Of a stretch of DNA of 59,624 nt, positions 33,770-42,298 are shown piece by piece. Numbering within the stretch: position 1 is the stretch's first letter; each line of letters begins with the position of its first letter. Made by a program: the position numbers and the translations under genes. The notes beneath the pieces are model-generated. The model worked only from the letters and a program-made list of their open reading frames with translations, had not been told where the DNA came from and ran no database searches. The DNA comes from Lachnoclostridium edouardi (GTDB taxonomy: Bacteria > Bacillota > Clostridia > Lachnospirales > Lachnospiraceae): the NCBI RefSeq assembly GCF_900240245.1, contig NZ_OESQ01000001.1, positions 2,724,280 through 2,783,903 of the forward strand, given 5' to 3'.

Positions 33770-34125
33770 GAGAATTTACATGTATTATGTGCCCTATGGG
33801 ATGTGATATAATAGCAGAGTACGAGGGAAAAGAAATCTTGTCAATTACAGGTCAGACATGTAAAAGAGGAGAAGAGTATGTAAGACAGGAAATGACCAGT
33901 CCCATGAGAAATATTGCTTCTTCAGTTTTAGTGGAAAACGGGGAACTGCCTTTAACCAGCGTCCGCCTGACAAAGGCGATTCCCAGGGACATGATTTTTC
34001 AGGTTATGGAGGAAATCAAAAAGCAAAAATTGCAGGCCCCTGTGGCCGCAGGCCAGGTGATTATTCAAAATGTGCTGGATCTGGGAAGCGATGTAATTGC
34101 CACAAAAAATGTAAAAGCAATGTGA
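33763..34125 (+). CDS. DUF1667 protein
   Basis: This 120-residue protein carries an N-terminal cysteine motif (CIMCPMGCD, then TCKRGEEY), probably an iron-sulfur site. DUF1667 proteins always accompany GlpA-like and FAD oxidoreductases in clostridia and likely form their third subunit, although the function is not proven. Confidence 0.85.
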   Translation: MVREFTCIMCPMGCDIIAEYEGKEILSITGQTCKRGEEYVRQEMTSPMRNIASSVLVENGELPLTSVRLTKAIPRDMIFQVMEEIKKQKLQAPVAAGQVIIQNVLDLGSDVIATKNVKAM

Positions 34126-34148
34126 CAGCTTTATAAGGGGGAATTTAC

Positions 34149-36065
34149 ATGGCTAATATTGGGCTGCTGCTGCCTAAATACACTATACTGGAATATGCAA
34201 AAGAGGTACTGCAGGAAAGCGGTGAAAATGTAAAGGTATTAAAGGTTATAGACGACGCCAACGCAGCGCTGGAGGCCGGAAAAGCCATTCAGGAAGGGGC
34301 GGAGGTAATAATCGCCAGAGGTTTTCAGGCTTATTGTATAAAAAAAGAAGTGAATGTTCCTGTTATAGATATGACCTTAACCACACAAGAAATTGGCATG
34401 ATGATCTTAAAAGCCAAAAAGCAGCTGAAAAAGGAATGCCCGGTGATTGCCATTATTGGATGGGAGAACATGTTTGGCAATGTGGACCATTTGGAAGAAC
34501 TGTTTCACATCCGTCTGCATATGTATTATTTAAAGGGCATGGACGAGCCTTACGGAAAGGTGGAGCAGGCCATAGAAGAAGGGGCGGACCTGATTATAGG
34601 CGGAGTTCGTGTAAATCAGATTACATTTGAAAAAAGGTTTCCCTCTTTGTTTATAGAAAGTAAGCAGGATTCTGTAAGAGAGGCGCTAAAGGTAGCAAAA
34701 AGCGTAGCCAATGTAATTGATCTGGAAAAGCGGAACAACGCTCAGTTAGAAACTGTGTTCGACACCTCCTTTAACGGGATTATGAAAATCAATTCTTACA
34801 GGGAAATTGTGGCTGTAAATAAAATGATGGAGGATATTCTGGGGAAAAAGGCAAAGGAGGTAATCAGCTTTCCTGTGGAAAAGGTATTAAAAGGCATCAG
34901 TACAGGAGAAATTGACAGGCTGATTGCCGGAGAGCAGGGGATGTACTCCAGTTCCATTTTAGTAAATAATCAGTTTCTTATGTTGGTAGGCGCTCCTATT
35001 CAGCCGGATGAAAGTATAAACGGTGCCATTATTACGTGTCACAGAGTCAAAGGGCCAGGAAAAACAGATGAGGAGCAAAGGCAGCAGCTGTTTATGAACG
35101 GATATGTAGCCAGGCATAATTATGAAGATATTATGAGAACCTCTCCGGCAATGAAGCGCTGCATAGAATTGTCCAGGGCTTATGCCCCCTCGTCGGCTCC
35201 GATTTTAATACGGGGAGAAGTAGGGACGGAAAAAGAAATTCTGGCAGAGGCCATTCACAATAACAGCGTGGCAAAAGACGGCCCATTTATTACATTTAAT
35301 TGCAGCGCTATTCCAAAAGAAAAGCAAAGACGGTTTTTGTTTGGAGACGAGACGGCGGATAAGGACAAAGAGGACCAGGAAAGAGGGGCATTTGAAAAGG
35401 GCCTTTACGGAACGATTCTGCTCCAGGAAATCGAAAACATATCCTTGGAATGTCAATATCTTTTATATAAAGCTATTTATGAAAAAATGTTTTTGTATCA
35501 CGATGTGTGGGTAAAGAGAAGAATGCCGGTTCGGATTATTGCCACCACCTCCCTGGAGCTTTTGAATTTAACAGAGCAGGGAAGGTTCAGGGAGGACCTG
35601 TATTATCTTTTAAGTACCTTAAAGCTGGAGGTGCCTTCGGTGAGAAACGAGATGGATTACATGAAGGCTACAGCAAAGCGTTTTATACAGAAATATATGG
35701 AAAAGTACTCCAGATATATGGAAATAACAGAGGAGGCATACCAGGTTTTAGAGGAGCATCCCTGGAAGGGAAATATGATTCAGCTGGAGGCTTTTTGTGA
35801 AAAAATTATTTTGCTGGCTCAAAAGAAAAGGGTGGACGCAGGATTTGTGAGAACACTTATATATGACACATACCCTGGCGTCCAGGTGATAAACGGGGAG
35901 GAACGCCTTGTTATTTATAATAATCCGGAGGCAGTAAAAATAGGAGAATTAATGGAGGAGTGTAAGGGAAACAGAACATTGGTGGCAGAAAAAATGGGCA
36001 TCAGCACTACTACCTTGTGGAGAAGAATTAAAAAATATGGGATTGCCCAGAAGTACGGATTTTAA
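34149..36065 (+). CDS. PrpR-type regulator with degenerate AAA+ domain
   Basis: This 638-residue protein has a PrpR_N sensor (residues about 5-180, IIARGFQAYCIKK) and a PAS domain at about 200-300. A sigma-54-activator-like AAA+ region and a Fis-type HTH (CKGNRTLVAEKMGISTTTLWRRIKKYGI) follow. The AAA+ part is unusual. Walker A reads GEVGTEKE instead of GETGTGKE, the GAFTGA loop is replaced by GAFEKG, Walker B has lost its Asp (TILLQEIE) and the DLYYRL arginine is Leu. It is therefore unlikely to open sigma-54 promoters and may act as an ordinary repressor or activator. It follows the DUF1667 gene by 23 bp. Confidence 0.85.
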   Translation: MANIGLLLPKYTILEYAKEVLQESGENVKVLKVIDDANAALEAGKAIQEGAEVIIARGFQAYCIKKEVNVPVIDMTLTTQEIGMMILKAKKQLKKECPVIAIIGWENMFGNVDHLEELFHIRLHMYYLKGMDEPYGKVEQAIEEGADLIIGGVRVNQITFEKRFPSLFIESKQDSVREALKVAKSVANVIDLEKRNNAQLETVFDTSFNGIMKINSYREIVAVNKMMEDILGKKAKEVISFPVEKVLKGISTGEIDRLIAGEQGMYSSSILVNNQFLMLVGAPIQPDESINGAIITCHRVKGPGKTDEEQRQQLFMNGYVARHNYEDIMRTSPAMKRCIELSRAYAPSSAPILIRGEVGTEKEILAEAIHNNSVAKDGPFITFNCSAIPKEKQRRFLFGDETADKDKEDQERGAFEKGLYGTILLQEIENISLECQYLLYKAIYEKMFLYHDVWVKRRMPVRIIATTSLELLNLTEQGRFREDLYYLLSTLKLEVPSVRNEMDYMKATAKRFIQKYMEKYSRYMEITEEAYQVLEEHPWKGNMIQLEAFCEKIILLAQKKRVDAGFVRTLIYDTYPGVQVINGEERLVIYNNPEAVKIGELMEECKGNRTLVAEKMGISTTTLWRRIKKYGIAQKYGF

Positions 36066-36929
36066 TTACATATTTAAAATCTGTTTTGCCAGGAGAATTT
36101 CCTGATCAAACAGGCGGACAAGAAGGCTGCAGGCTTCATCGTATGCAGCCTTATCTTTGTTTTTTAGGGCAGCTTTGTAAAACCCGCTTTTCACAGCCTG
36201 CCATTGGCTGTAATATGATCTGGAGTAAAATAGGCCGGCGTTATCCGGCTCTATTTGTCTGGCCTTCAGAAATTGTTTATACATATAACGTCCTGTCATC
36301 AACCCGTCTATATACTTAGCTGGCAAAACCTTGGTATCTTCAGAACCGCCGATCCATATTTTCGCCTGACAAAGAAAGTGGTCCAGGGTTTTTTTGTGGG
36401 TCTTTAATACCTCCAGGGCCTGATCTGATAAATCTGTTGTTTCTTCTAAAAATGCAGGGGATGCCTTTATTTTTTTCACAGGAATCAGGGCATAAGAAAG
36501 AGAGACCAGCAGGTGAGCAGAATATTTCTGGCCGTATAAGCCATAAGTGGGATCAAAACAGGTTTGCTGTTCCCCATCTCCTTTTTCGGCAATAAAATAA
36601 TGAGGACCGTGATGCAGTTTATAAAGGGGATTCCATGGAATGTGGTAAGCGTCCATGCCTGCAATGATATAGCAGCCGTTTTGAGTATTTTCAAAGCCAT
36701 TTTCCTTATCTGACATTAAAATACACGGGGATTCTAATTTCATTCCCATAGCTTCCAGGGTATCCGGCATTCTGCAGGTCAAAAACACCTGGCAAATAAG
36801 ATCATATCTTAAATTTCCTTCAGACCAAAGGGTAGAAAAAGCTTTGGTATAATCTAATCCAAAGGCGTTAGCCAGCGTAACTATGCAGTCGTGATAACAG
36901 TTAAGACCTTGAAAATGAATCAGCTCCAA
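36066..36929 (-). CDS. BtrH-like (BtrH_N) acyltransferase candidate
   Basis: This 287-residue protein has an N-terminal segment (FQGLNCYHDCIVTLANAFGLDY) that resembles the BtrH_N domain with its conserved cysteine. In butirosin biosynthesis BtrH moves an acyl group from a carrier protein to the antibiotic. Here the gene is the last of three with a carrier protein and an adenylating ligase, so an acyl transfer role is plausible. The start is TTG at 36929, served by AAGGAG in the end of the ligase gene four bases away. The family match is by motif memory only. Confidence 0.6.
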   Translation of the reverse strand: MELIHFQGLNCYHDCIVTLANAFGLDYTKAFSTLWSEGNLRYDLICQVFLTCRMPDTLEAMGMKLESPCILMSDKENGFENTQNGCYIIAGMDAYHIPWNPLYKLHHGPHYFIAEKGDGEQQTCFDPTYGLYGQKYSAHLLVSLSYALIPVKKIKASPAFLEETTDLSDQALEVLKTHKKTLDHFLCQAKIWIGGSEDTKVLPAKYIDGLMTGRYMYKQFLKARQIEPDNAGLFYSRSYYSQWQAVKSGFYKAALKNKDKAAYDEACSLLVRLFDQEILLAKQILNM

Positions 36930-36933
36930 TGCA

Positions 36934-38421
36934 TTACTCCTTCTTAATACGTTGATTTTTACCTGTAGACGTTTTCTTTAAAGATTCCTTCAGATTAATG
37001 ATTTTTGGGCATTTATAATCTGCCAGGTGGCCGGAACACCAGTCCTGAATCATTTCAGGCGCAACATCAGGCCCTGACGGAACAATATCAGCACATACAA
37101 TTTCTATTTCACTTCCCGGCTCAGGAACTTTACTGTAAACAAAACAGTCCTTTATTAAGGGGCAGCTTAACAGCCTGGTTTCCACCTCCTCCGGATATAC
37201 GTTAAATCCCCGAACAAGAATCATATTCTTTTTTCTCCCGCAGATATAAAGATAGCCGTCATTGTCAAAGTATCCAATATCTCCGGTGTGCAGCCAGCCC
37301 TCCAGAAGAATTTCCTCAGTAGCTTTTTTATTTTCATAATATCCCAGCATAATATTGGGACCTTGAGCCACGATTTCTCCAGACTGATTTGGCTGATCTG
37401 TCCGCCCCTTTTCCGTTTCTATCATCACCTTTACTCCAGGAAGGGGAATCCCTACAGAATCCAGTTTATCCGGGGGCAGCCCCTGGTAAGGCTGCGCAAT
37501 AAGAGGGGAGGCTTCAGTCATCCCGTAACCTGACCAAAATCTGACCTCAGGAAATGCACGGCTGAGCCGTTTTAATGTACCCCAGGGGGCCTTACTTCCT
37601 CCAAATCCCAAATATCTTAATGCAGAAAGGTCATAGGGAATGGTACGGCCTAAGGTGCGTTCCATAAGAATTGCAACTAAGGTCCCGCCGTCATAATGGC
37701 TGATTTTATGTTTTTGTACAGCCTGATAAAAGGTGTTTAAGGTAAAATTTTCCGCCATAGGAATCATAGGAAATCCCTGAAGGATGCAGGAGAATGTTAC
37801 CAGCAGACCGTAAATTCCAAAAAGAGGGGTGCCTAAAGCGTAACGGGGGTCAGGGTCCTGAAATTTTTCATATCCCATATGTTTGATATAAGCGCGAACT
37901 GTAAAAGCCACATTATTTTCAGACAGCTGAACAAGTTTTATGCGGCCTGTAGTTCCTGAAGATGACAGAAGCAGCATTGGCGTATCAGGCGGTGGGGATT
38001 CTACTTCAGGAGCGGGATGAGAAAGCGCAGGCAAATGATCTGCAGTAAGTACAGCCGGCTCAGTTTGACAGTAAGAGGCTGCTGCGTCGCAAAGCGGCCG
38101 CAGCTGACTGGAGGTTATAATTAAGGTGACAGGCATCTGCCTCAGCAAATCGGAAAGCTCATCTGCACTAAGGCGGTGATTGATTGGGAAAGCTGTCCAT
38201 CCCGCCTGGAGGACTGCAAATAAAGCGGCCAGAAAATCAGCCCCGTCATTGAGGAAAATTACGGCAATAGGCCGCCTGTTTTTTGTTTCGTTTTCCTTTG
38301 GAAATAAGGCTTGTATTTGCGCGGCCTGCCCGGCTAATTGACTATAAGAAATCCACTGTTCATCTTGAAGAATGGCAGGAGTATTCTGATCTTTTCTTTT
38401 CTGTAAAGCCTCCCTGATCAT
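36934..38421 (-). CDS. AMP-forming acyl/aminoacyl ligase
   Basis: This 495-residue ANL-superfamily enzyme would activate a carboxylic acid with ATP and load it onto a carrier. Core motifs are SSSGTTGRIKL (P-loop), WSGYGMTEASPLI, GWLHTGDIGYFDNDGYLYICGRKKN, GFNVYPEEVE, and the catalytic lysine in KTSTGKNQR. The adjacent carrier-protein gene overlaps it by four bases (ATGA), so the loaded partner is probably that protein rather than CoA. The acid used cannot be predicted. Confidence 0.88.
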   Translation of the reverse strand: MIREALQKRKDQNTPAILQDEQWISYSQLAGQAAQIQALFPKENETKNRRPIAVIFLNDGADFLAALFAVLQAGWTAFPINHRLSADELSDLLRQMPVTLIITSSQLRPLCDAAASYCQTEPAVLTADHLPALSHPAPEVESPPPDTPMLLLSSSGTTGRIKLVQLSENNVAFTVRAYIKHMGYEKFQDPDPRYALGTPLFGIYGLLVTFSCILQGFPMIPMAENFTLNTFYQAVQKHKISHYDGGTLVAILMERTLGRTIPYDLSALRYLGFGGSKAPWGTLKRLSRAFPEVRFWSGYGMTEASPLIAQPYQGLPPDKLDSVGIPLPGVKVMIETEKGRTDQPNQSGEIVAQGPNIMLGYYENKKATEEILLEGWLHTGDIGYFDNDGYLYICGRKKNMILVRGFNVYPEEVETRLLSCPLIKDCFVYSKVPEPGSEIEIVCADIVPSGPDVAPEMIQDWCSGHLADYKCPKIINLKESLKKTSTGKNQRIKKE

Positions 38422-38672
38422 AGATGTTCCTCTCTGGCTTTCAATTCTATTTTCTGATTCACCAAATCTATAATACGCCCTACTACCAGGCAGTCCTCCA
38501 TTTCCAACAGCTGAATTGTAATGCCAAAATGGTCTTCCAAAGTTAATAAAAGGCTGACATAGGACAAAGAATCCATGTGAAGATCTTTATAAAGGTCAGT
38601 TGTCTCCGTTATAGAGACAGGCAGCGGAGTTTCCTGGCGTATAAGATGAATAATTTCATTTTGTACAGACAT
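38418..38672 (-). CDS. Acyl/peptidyl carrier protein
   Basis: This 84-residue carrier protein has the phosphopantetheine serine in LHMDSLSYV and the usual four-helix pattern. It is translationally coupled to the ligase gene. AAAGGAGCAG stands before the ATG. It is the first gene of the three-gene minus-strand cluster and is distinct from the fatty-acid ACP by context. Confidence 0.88.
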   Translation of the reverse strand: MSVQNEIIHLIRQETPLPVSITETTDLYKDLHMDSLSYVSLLLTLEDHFGITIQLLEMEDCLVVGRIIDLVNQKIELKAREEHL

Positions 38673-38710
38673 GAGGCTGCTCCTTTCTATATGATTATTG
38701 CGGCGTATGT

Positions 38711-38760
38711 AAACAGGGGATTTTTAAAGTGGCAAAAGCTGTGCTGCAGATCCCCTGTTT
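38711..38760. terminator. Hairpin between the collagen-like gene and the ACP cluster
   Basis: AAACAGGGGAT/ATCCCCTGTTT arms with a 28-base loop, with T-rich flanks on the plus strand. It lies just past the collagen-like stop and may act in both directions. Confidence 0.6.
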
Positions 38761-39962
38761 TATTTTAAGCTATATTGATCTACAAAAATGCCTCCGCTGA
38801 TAGACGCGGTCATATATTGCTCTGTTGTTGTCCCTTCTGCAGTCATGCCGGTAATTATGGTGATTAATGTGCCTGCGGAAATTGGGATGGACGCTCCTGT
38901 TAAGTTAGTTCTCCGAACTGTGTATTTAGGAATTTCGGCTCCGCTTACATAAGGCGGAAAATATACAATGCTTTCTGGAATAACAGTAAATGTTAAGCTG
39001 TTTTCAGCTCCTGTGGCCAGACACATAAAAGGCCGGAGAATAACGCCGGGATCCAGATTTAAGGATTGCCGGTTGGCAAATACTCCATAAAAATTCTGCA
39101 CAGTGCCGTTAAAAGGCATTACAAAGGAGGCCGGGTAAGATTTATTTTCCGTGATAGTAATAACTCCTGAAGCCCACTCTCCAGGATCTAAATACATTTC
39201 GTAACCGTTTTCACTGCCAAAGCCTACATAGATAATTCGGTTGGGAGCTCCTGTGTTATCAGTGCTTAACTCAGCTCCTGAAGAGTTTCTGTTGGACAAG
39301 GAAAAGGGGATCGTGGCGGCGGTAGGTCCTCTATCTCCCTGAGGTCCCACAGCTCCTGTTTCACCTTTTAGTCCGGTAGCTCCGGTGGCGCCTTGCGGCC
39401 CGGCAGCCCCTGTTTCACCTTTTAGCCCGGTAGCTCCGGTAGGGCCTTGCGGCCCGACGGCTCCCTGGGCCCCCTGAGGTCCCATAGGTCCGGTAGCCCC
39501 CTGAGGTCCTGCTGGTCCCCGTTCTCCCTGCAGTCCGGCAAGTCCTTGTATCCCTTGAAGCCCTTGAGACCCGGTAGCTCCTGCCAGTCCTTGCAGTCCC
39601 TGTATGCCCTGAGGCCCTGAAATTCCCCTGGCGCCCTGAGGTCCTGGTATACCTGGAGTTCCTGCGATTCCCTGGGGTCCCATAGGCCCCATAGGTCCTG
39701 GTATTCCTTGAGGTCCTGCAGGTCCCTGTTCTCCCTGAGGTCCCATAGGCCCAGGTATGCCCTGAGGCCCTGTAGGTCCCGGTATGCCCTGTTCTCCGGC
39801 AGGTCCTGGAATTCCTCCCCAGCACTGGGGACAGCGGCATTGAGGACAGCATCCGCGTTGAGGCAAACGGCAGGTATTCATAGGGCAAGTCGGCTGGTAT
39901 ATTGGCTGATACGTGGGCTGATAGGGATGATAACAGCCGTCAGGCCAATAGTTATATGACAT
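38760..39962 (-). CDS. Collagen-like (BclA-type) spore-surface protein
   Basis: This 400-residue protein has an N-terminal Y/P/Q- and Cys-rich segment (residues 1-50, [13 protein letters not shown] then [10 protein letters not shown]). About 58 G-x-y triplets ([13 protein letters not shown] style, residues about 50-220) form a collagen triple helix, and a C-terminal trimerising domain of about 180 residues follows. The layout matches exosporium filament proteins of spore formers. The start is 39962 with GGAGGT upstream. A possible sigma-K promoter lies about 60 bp upstream, supporting expression in the mother cell. Confidence 0.85.
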   Translation of the reverse strand: MSYNYWPDGCYHPYQPTYQPIYQPTCPMNTCRLPQRGCCPQCRCPQCWGGIPGPAGEQGIPGPTGPQGIPGPMGPQGEQGPAGPQGIPGPMGPMGPQGIAGTPGIPGPQGARGISGPQGIQGLQGLAGATGSQGLQGIQGLAGLQGERGPAGPQGATGPMGPQGAQGAVGPQGPTGATGLKGETGAAGPQGATGATGLKGETGAVGPQGDRGPTAATIPFSLSNRNSSGAELSTDNTGAPNRIIYVGFGSENGYEMYLDPGEWASGVITITENKSYPASFVMPFNGTVQNFYGVFANRQSLNLDPGVILRPFMCLATGAENSLTFTVIPESIVYFPPYVSGAEIPKYTVRRTNLTGASIPISAGTLITIITGMTAEGTTTEQYMTASISGGIFVDQYSLK

Positions 39963-40018
39963 GAGATTACCTCCTGTTCTGGAAATAAACATACTAAAAA
40001 TCCTTGTATATTCCTATA

Positions 40019-40046
40019 TAAGATATGTACATCCAGACAAAAATGT
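40019..40046 (-). promoter_or_regulatory. Possible sigma-K promoter
   Basis: On the minus strand, AC, 17 bases, then CATATCTTA fits the sigma-K pattern AC-N16/17-CATANNNTA upstream of the collagen-like gene. Confidence 0.45.
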
Positions 40047-40286
40047 GACTGAGTATAAATTTCACCAGAAATATATACAAGATATATTTTGGCTGATTTT
40101 TGCGGGGGGAGGAAAAAATGATAGTGAAATAATTGAAATAAAAAGTGAATGAAATATTTCAAATAATGAAATAAAAGCGGAAAAGTAGAAAATCACTAAT
40201 AAATTCTATATTTTATGTCAATAGATATCCAAATTGCACAAATATATAATAAGATTAAAAATAATTACTGAAAAGGAGGACGGTTT

Positions 40287-40706
40287 ATGATGTACGCAGC
40301 TTTTTCTCTTCCCAAGGTTCCGATTATTTATTCTACCAGCCATATGCTTGTGCCTAAAATTATGGGGGTAGTTATTGCAGCCCTGCTGGCGCTGATTTTA
40401 ATAACTGAGACGGCTGCCAAAAAAAGGAGAGGAGAAAAACTAAAACCTGAAAGAAAAAAGTTTTTTCTGCCAGGTTATGATAAGAAAAAGTTTTGGGGCG
40501 TTGTAGTTTTATCTGCAGTTTATGTAGTTCTTTTAAAAGTAATTCGCTTTGTACCGGCCAGTATGATCTGCATCTTTTTGTACGGAGTTTTATTTGAGGG
40601 AAAACGAGAAAAAATATCTCTGGCAGTGTCCGGCATATCAGCAGTTGGTTTTACAGTTGTAGTCTGGTTTGTATTTGGGTACATGTTTAATATTACTTTG
40701 CCTTAG
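40287..40706 (+). CDS. tctB: Tripartite tricarboxylate transporter, TctB subunit
   Basis: This 139-residue membrane protein has about four hydrophobic helices (PKIMGVVIAALLALILITE, FWGVVVLSAVYVVLLKV, ASMICIFLYGVLF, GFTVVVWFVFGYMF). It is the small poorly conserved membrane subunit of a TTT-type secondary carrier. It stands directly before tctA with tctC following. AAGGAGGA precedes the start. Confidence 0.85.
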   Translation: MMYAAFSLPKVPIIYSTSHMLVPKIMGVVIAALLALILITETAAKKRRGEKLKPERKKFFLPGYDKKKFWGVVVLSAVYVVLLKVIRFVPASMICIFLYGVLFEGKREKISLAVSGISAVGFTVVVWFVFGYMFNITLP

Positions 40707-40722
40707 AGAGGGGGGAAAAGCG

Positions 40723-42183
40723 ATGTTTGAAATAGGAATTTTTCAGGTTTTAGTCTGTATTTTCGGCGTTGTAATGGGAATTATTTTCGGCGCGCTGCCA
40801 GGTATGACGTCTACAATGGCGGTGGCGATTTTCCTGCCGTTAACTTATGCCTATGACATGGGCACTGCCTTATATCTTTTGCTGGGATTATATGTAGGAG
40901 GAATCTCTGGCGGGTTAATTCCGGCGGTTCTGATTAACATTCCCGGCACGCCTTCCTCTATTACAACATGTTTTGACGGATACCCAATGGCTAAAAGAGG
41001 GGAGGGAGAAAAAGCGCTGAAAATCGGTATTGTTTCATCCTTATTTGGAGGGATATTCAGCTTAATTGTGCTTTGGCTGTTTACGCCTGTATTGTCCTCT
41101 ATTGCCATTAAATTTTCCGCAGTAGAAAAATTTCTCCTGATTGTATTTGCCTTAACTGTAATTGCGGCCCTGTCTAAGGGCAATATGCTCAGGGGAATTT
41201 TTGCAGGATGTCTTGGGGTGATGGTGTCTTTGGTGGGAGTATTTTCAGACAACAACATGGTGCGCATGGTGCCTGGACCTTTTACTATTTCTCTGAGAAA
41301 CGGATTTTCCCTGCTGCCGGTGATTATCGGTCTTTTTGCTATTTCTCAGATTTTAGAGGAGGCTGAAATGGGGATGAAAAAGGCAAATTACAGCTTGTCA
41401 GACGAAAAAGGCAGCAGATTTTCCCTGTCCCTATTTAAAGGCCAGTTTATAAATTTAATCCGCTCCGCAGGTATAGGAACATTTATGGGAATCCTGCCTG
41501 GAGTGGGAGGAAGCGCGGCTTCTATTTTGGCTTATTCCCAGGCCAAAAGCTTTTCAAAGCACCCGGAAAAGATGGGCACAGGGGCAGTAGAAGGTTTAGT
41601 GGCCAGCGAAACCTCCAACAACGGTCTCACAGGCGGAGCTTTAATTCCCTTGCTTTCACTGGGAATTCCAGGAGATTCAACAACTGCAGTTTTAATTGGG
41701 GCTTTTATGCTTCAGGGAGTGGCGGTAGGACCTTTATTTATTAAACAAAATCCTGTTACGTGGAATACAGTGCTGGTAGCTTTGCTGCTGTCTAATATAA
41801 TCATGTTCCTGATTATGTTTTTTGCTATTAAATATATATCTAAAATTATATATATACCTAAAACCAGACTGTACCCTGTAATTATTTTAATGTGCGTAGT
41901 AGGCGCTTATGCGGCTAACAACGGAATTATGTTTGACATCTGGGCTATGTTTATATTTGGAGCAGTAGGTTACATATTTAATAAAATCAATATTCCAAAC
42001 GCGCCGTTTTTAATTGGATTTATTTTAGGAAAAGACTTTGAAAGATATTTTATTGATTCCCTGAAAGGCTCTGACGGCAACCTGGCAATTTTCTTTACAA
42101 GGGGTCCCCTTGCCTGGGCCTTGTGGCTGATGATATTGGCCTCAGTGGTATATGCGGTGTTAGACAATAAAAAAAATAGTTGA
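40723..42183 (+). CDS. tctA: Tripartite tricarboxylate transporter, TctA subunit
   Basis: This 486-residue protein has about twelve helices and the TctA signatures GALPGMTSTMAVAIFLPLTYAYD, INIPGTPSSITTCFDGYPMA, GILPGVGGSAASILAYSQAK and LSLGIPGDSTTAVLIGAF. It is the main channel subunit that imports a di- or tricarboxylate brought by TctC. The context with galactarate dehydratase suggests an aldarate. Start 40723 has GAGGGGGG upstream. The last three codons and stop overlap the beginning of repeat element B. Confidence 0.92.
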   Translation: MFEIGIFQVLVCIFGVVMGIIFGALPGMTSTMAVAIFLPLTYAYDMGTALYLLLGLYVGGISGGLIPAVLINIPGTPSSITTCFDGYPMAKRGEGEKALKIGIVSSLFGGIFSLIVLWLFTPVLSSIAIKFSAVEKFLLIVFALTVIAALSKGNMLRGIFAGCLGVMVSLVGVFSDNNMVRMVPGPFTISLRNGFSLLPVIIGLFAISQILEEAEMGMKKANYSLSDEKGSRFSLSLFKGQFINLIRSAGIGTFMGILPGVGGSAASILAYSQAKSFSKHPEKMGTGAVEGLVASETSNNGLTGGALIPLLSLGIPGDSTTAVLIGAFMLQGVAVGPLFIKQNPVTWNTVLVALLLSNIIMFLIMFFAIKYISKIIYIPKTRLYPVIILMCVVGAYAANNGIMFDIWAMFIFGAVGYIFNKINIPNAPFLIGFILGKDFERYFIDSLKGSDGNLAIFFTRGPLAWALWLMILASVVYAVLDNKKNS

Positions 42184-42275
42184 GCCCTGTGTGCGAAACT
42201 ATTTGCTGCCTAAAGTCAGTGTTGGCAGAGTTTGGGGTTCCCATAAATTTTATGGAACAAGAAACAAGTGAAATC
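42171..42275 (+). repeat. Structured intergenic element, copy B (upstream of tctC)
   Basis: The element begins AAAAAATAGTTGAGC and keeps AAATAGTT/AACTATTT, a central CCTAAAGT...TTTGGGG stem, and GTTCCC...GGAAC. It then ends early, lacking the long 3' arm of copies A and C. Its first bases supply the tctA stop codon (TGA in AGTTGAGC). Confidence 0.8.
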
Positions 42276-42298
42276 AAAATAATGGAAGGAGATTTTTT

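Noticed and set aside
39415..39888. A long frame antisense-shifted within the collagen-like gene (T/R/G-rich)
   Set aside because: It is the GXY repeat read in another frame. The repetitive codons keep it open by chance.
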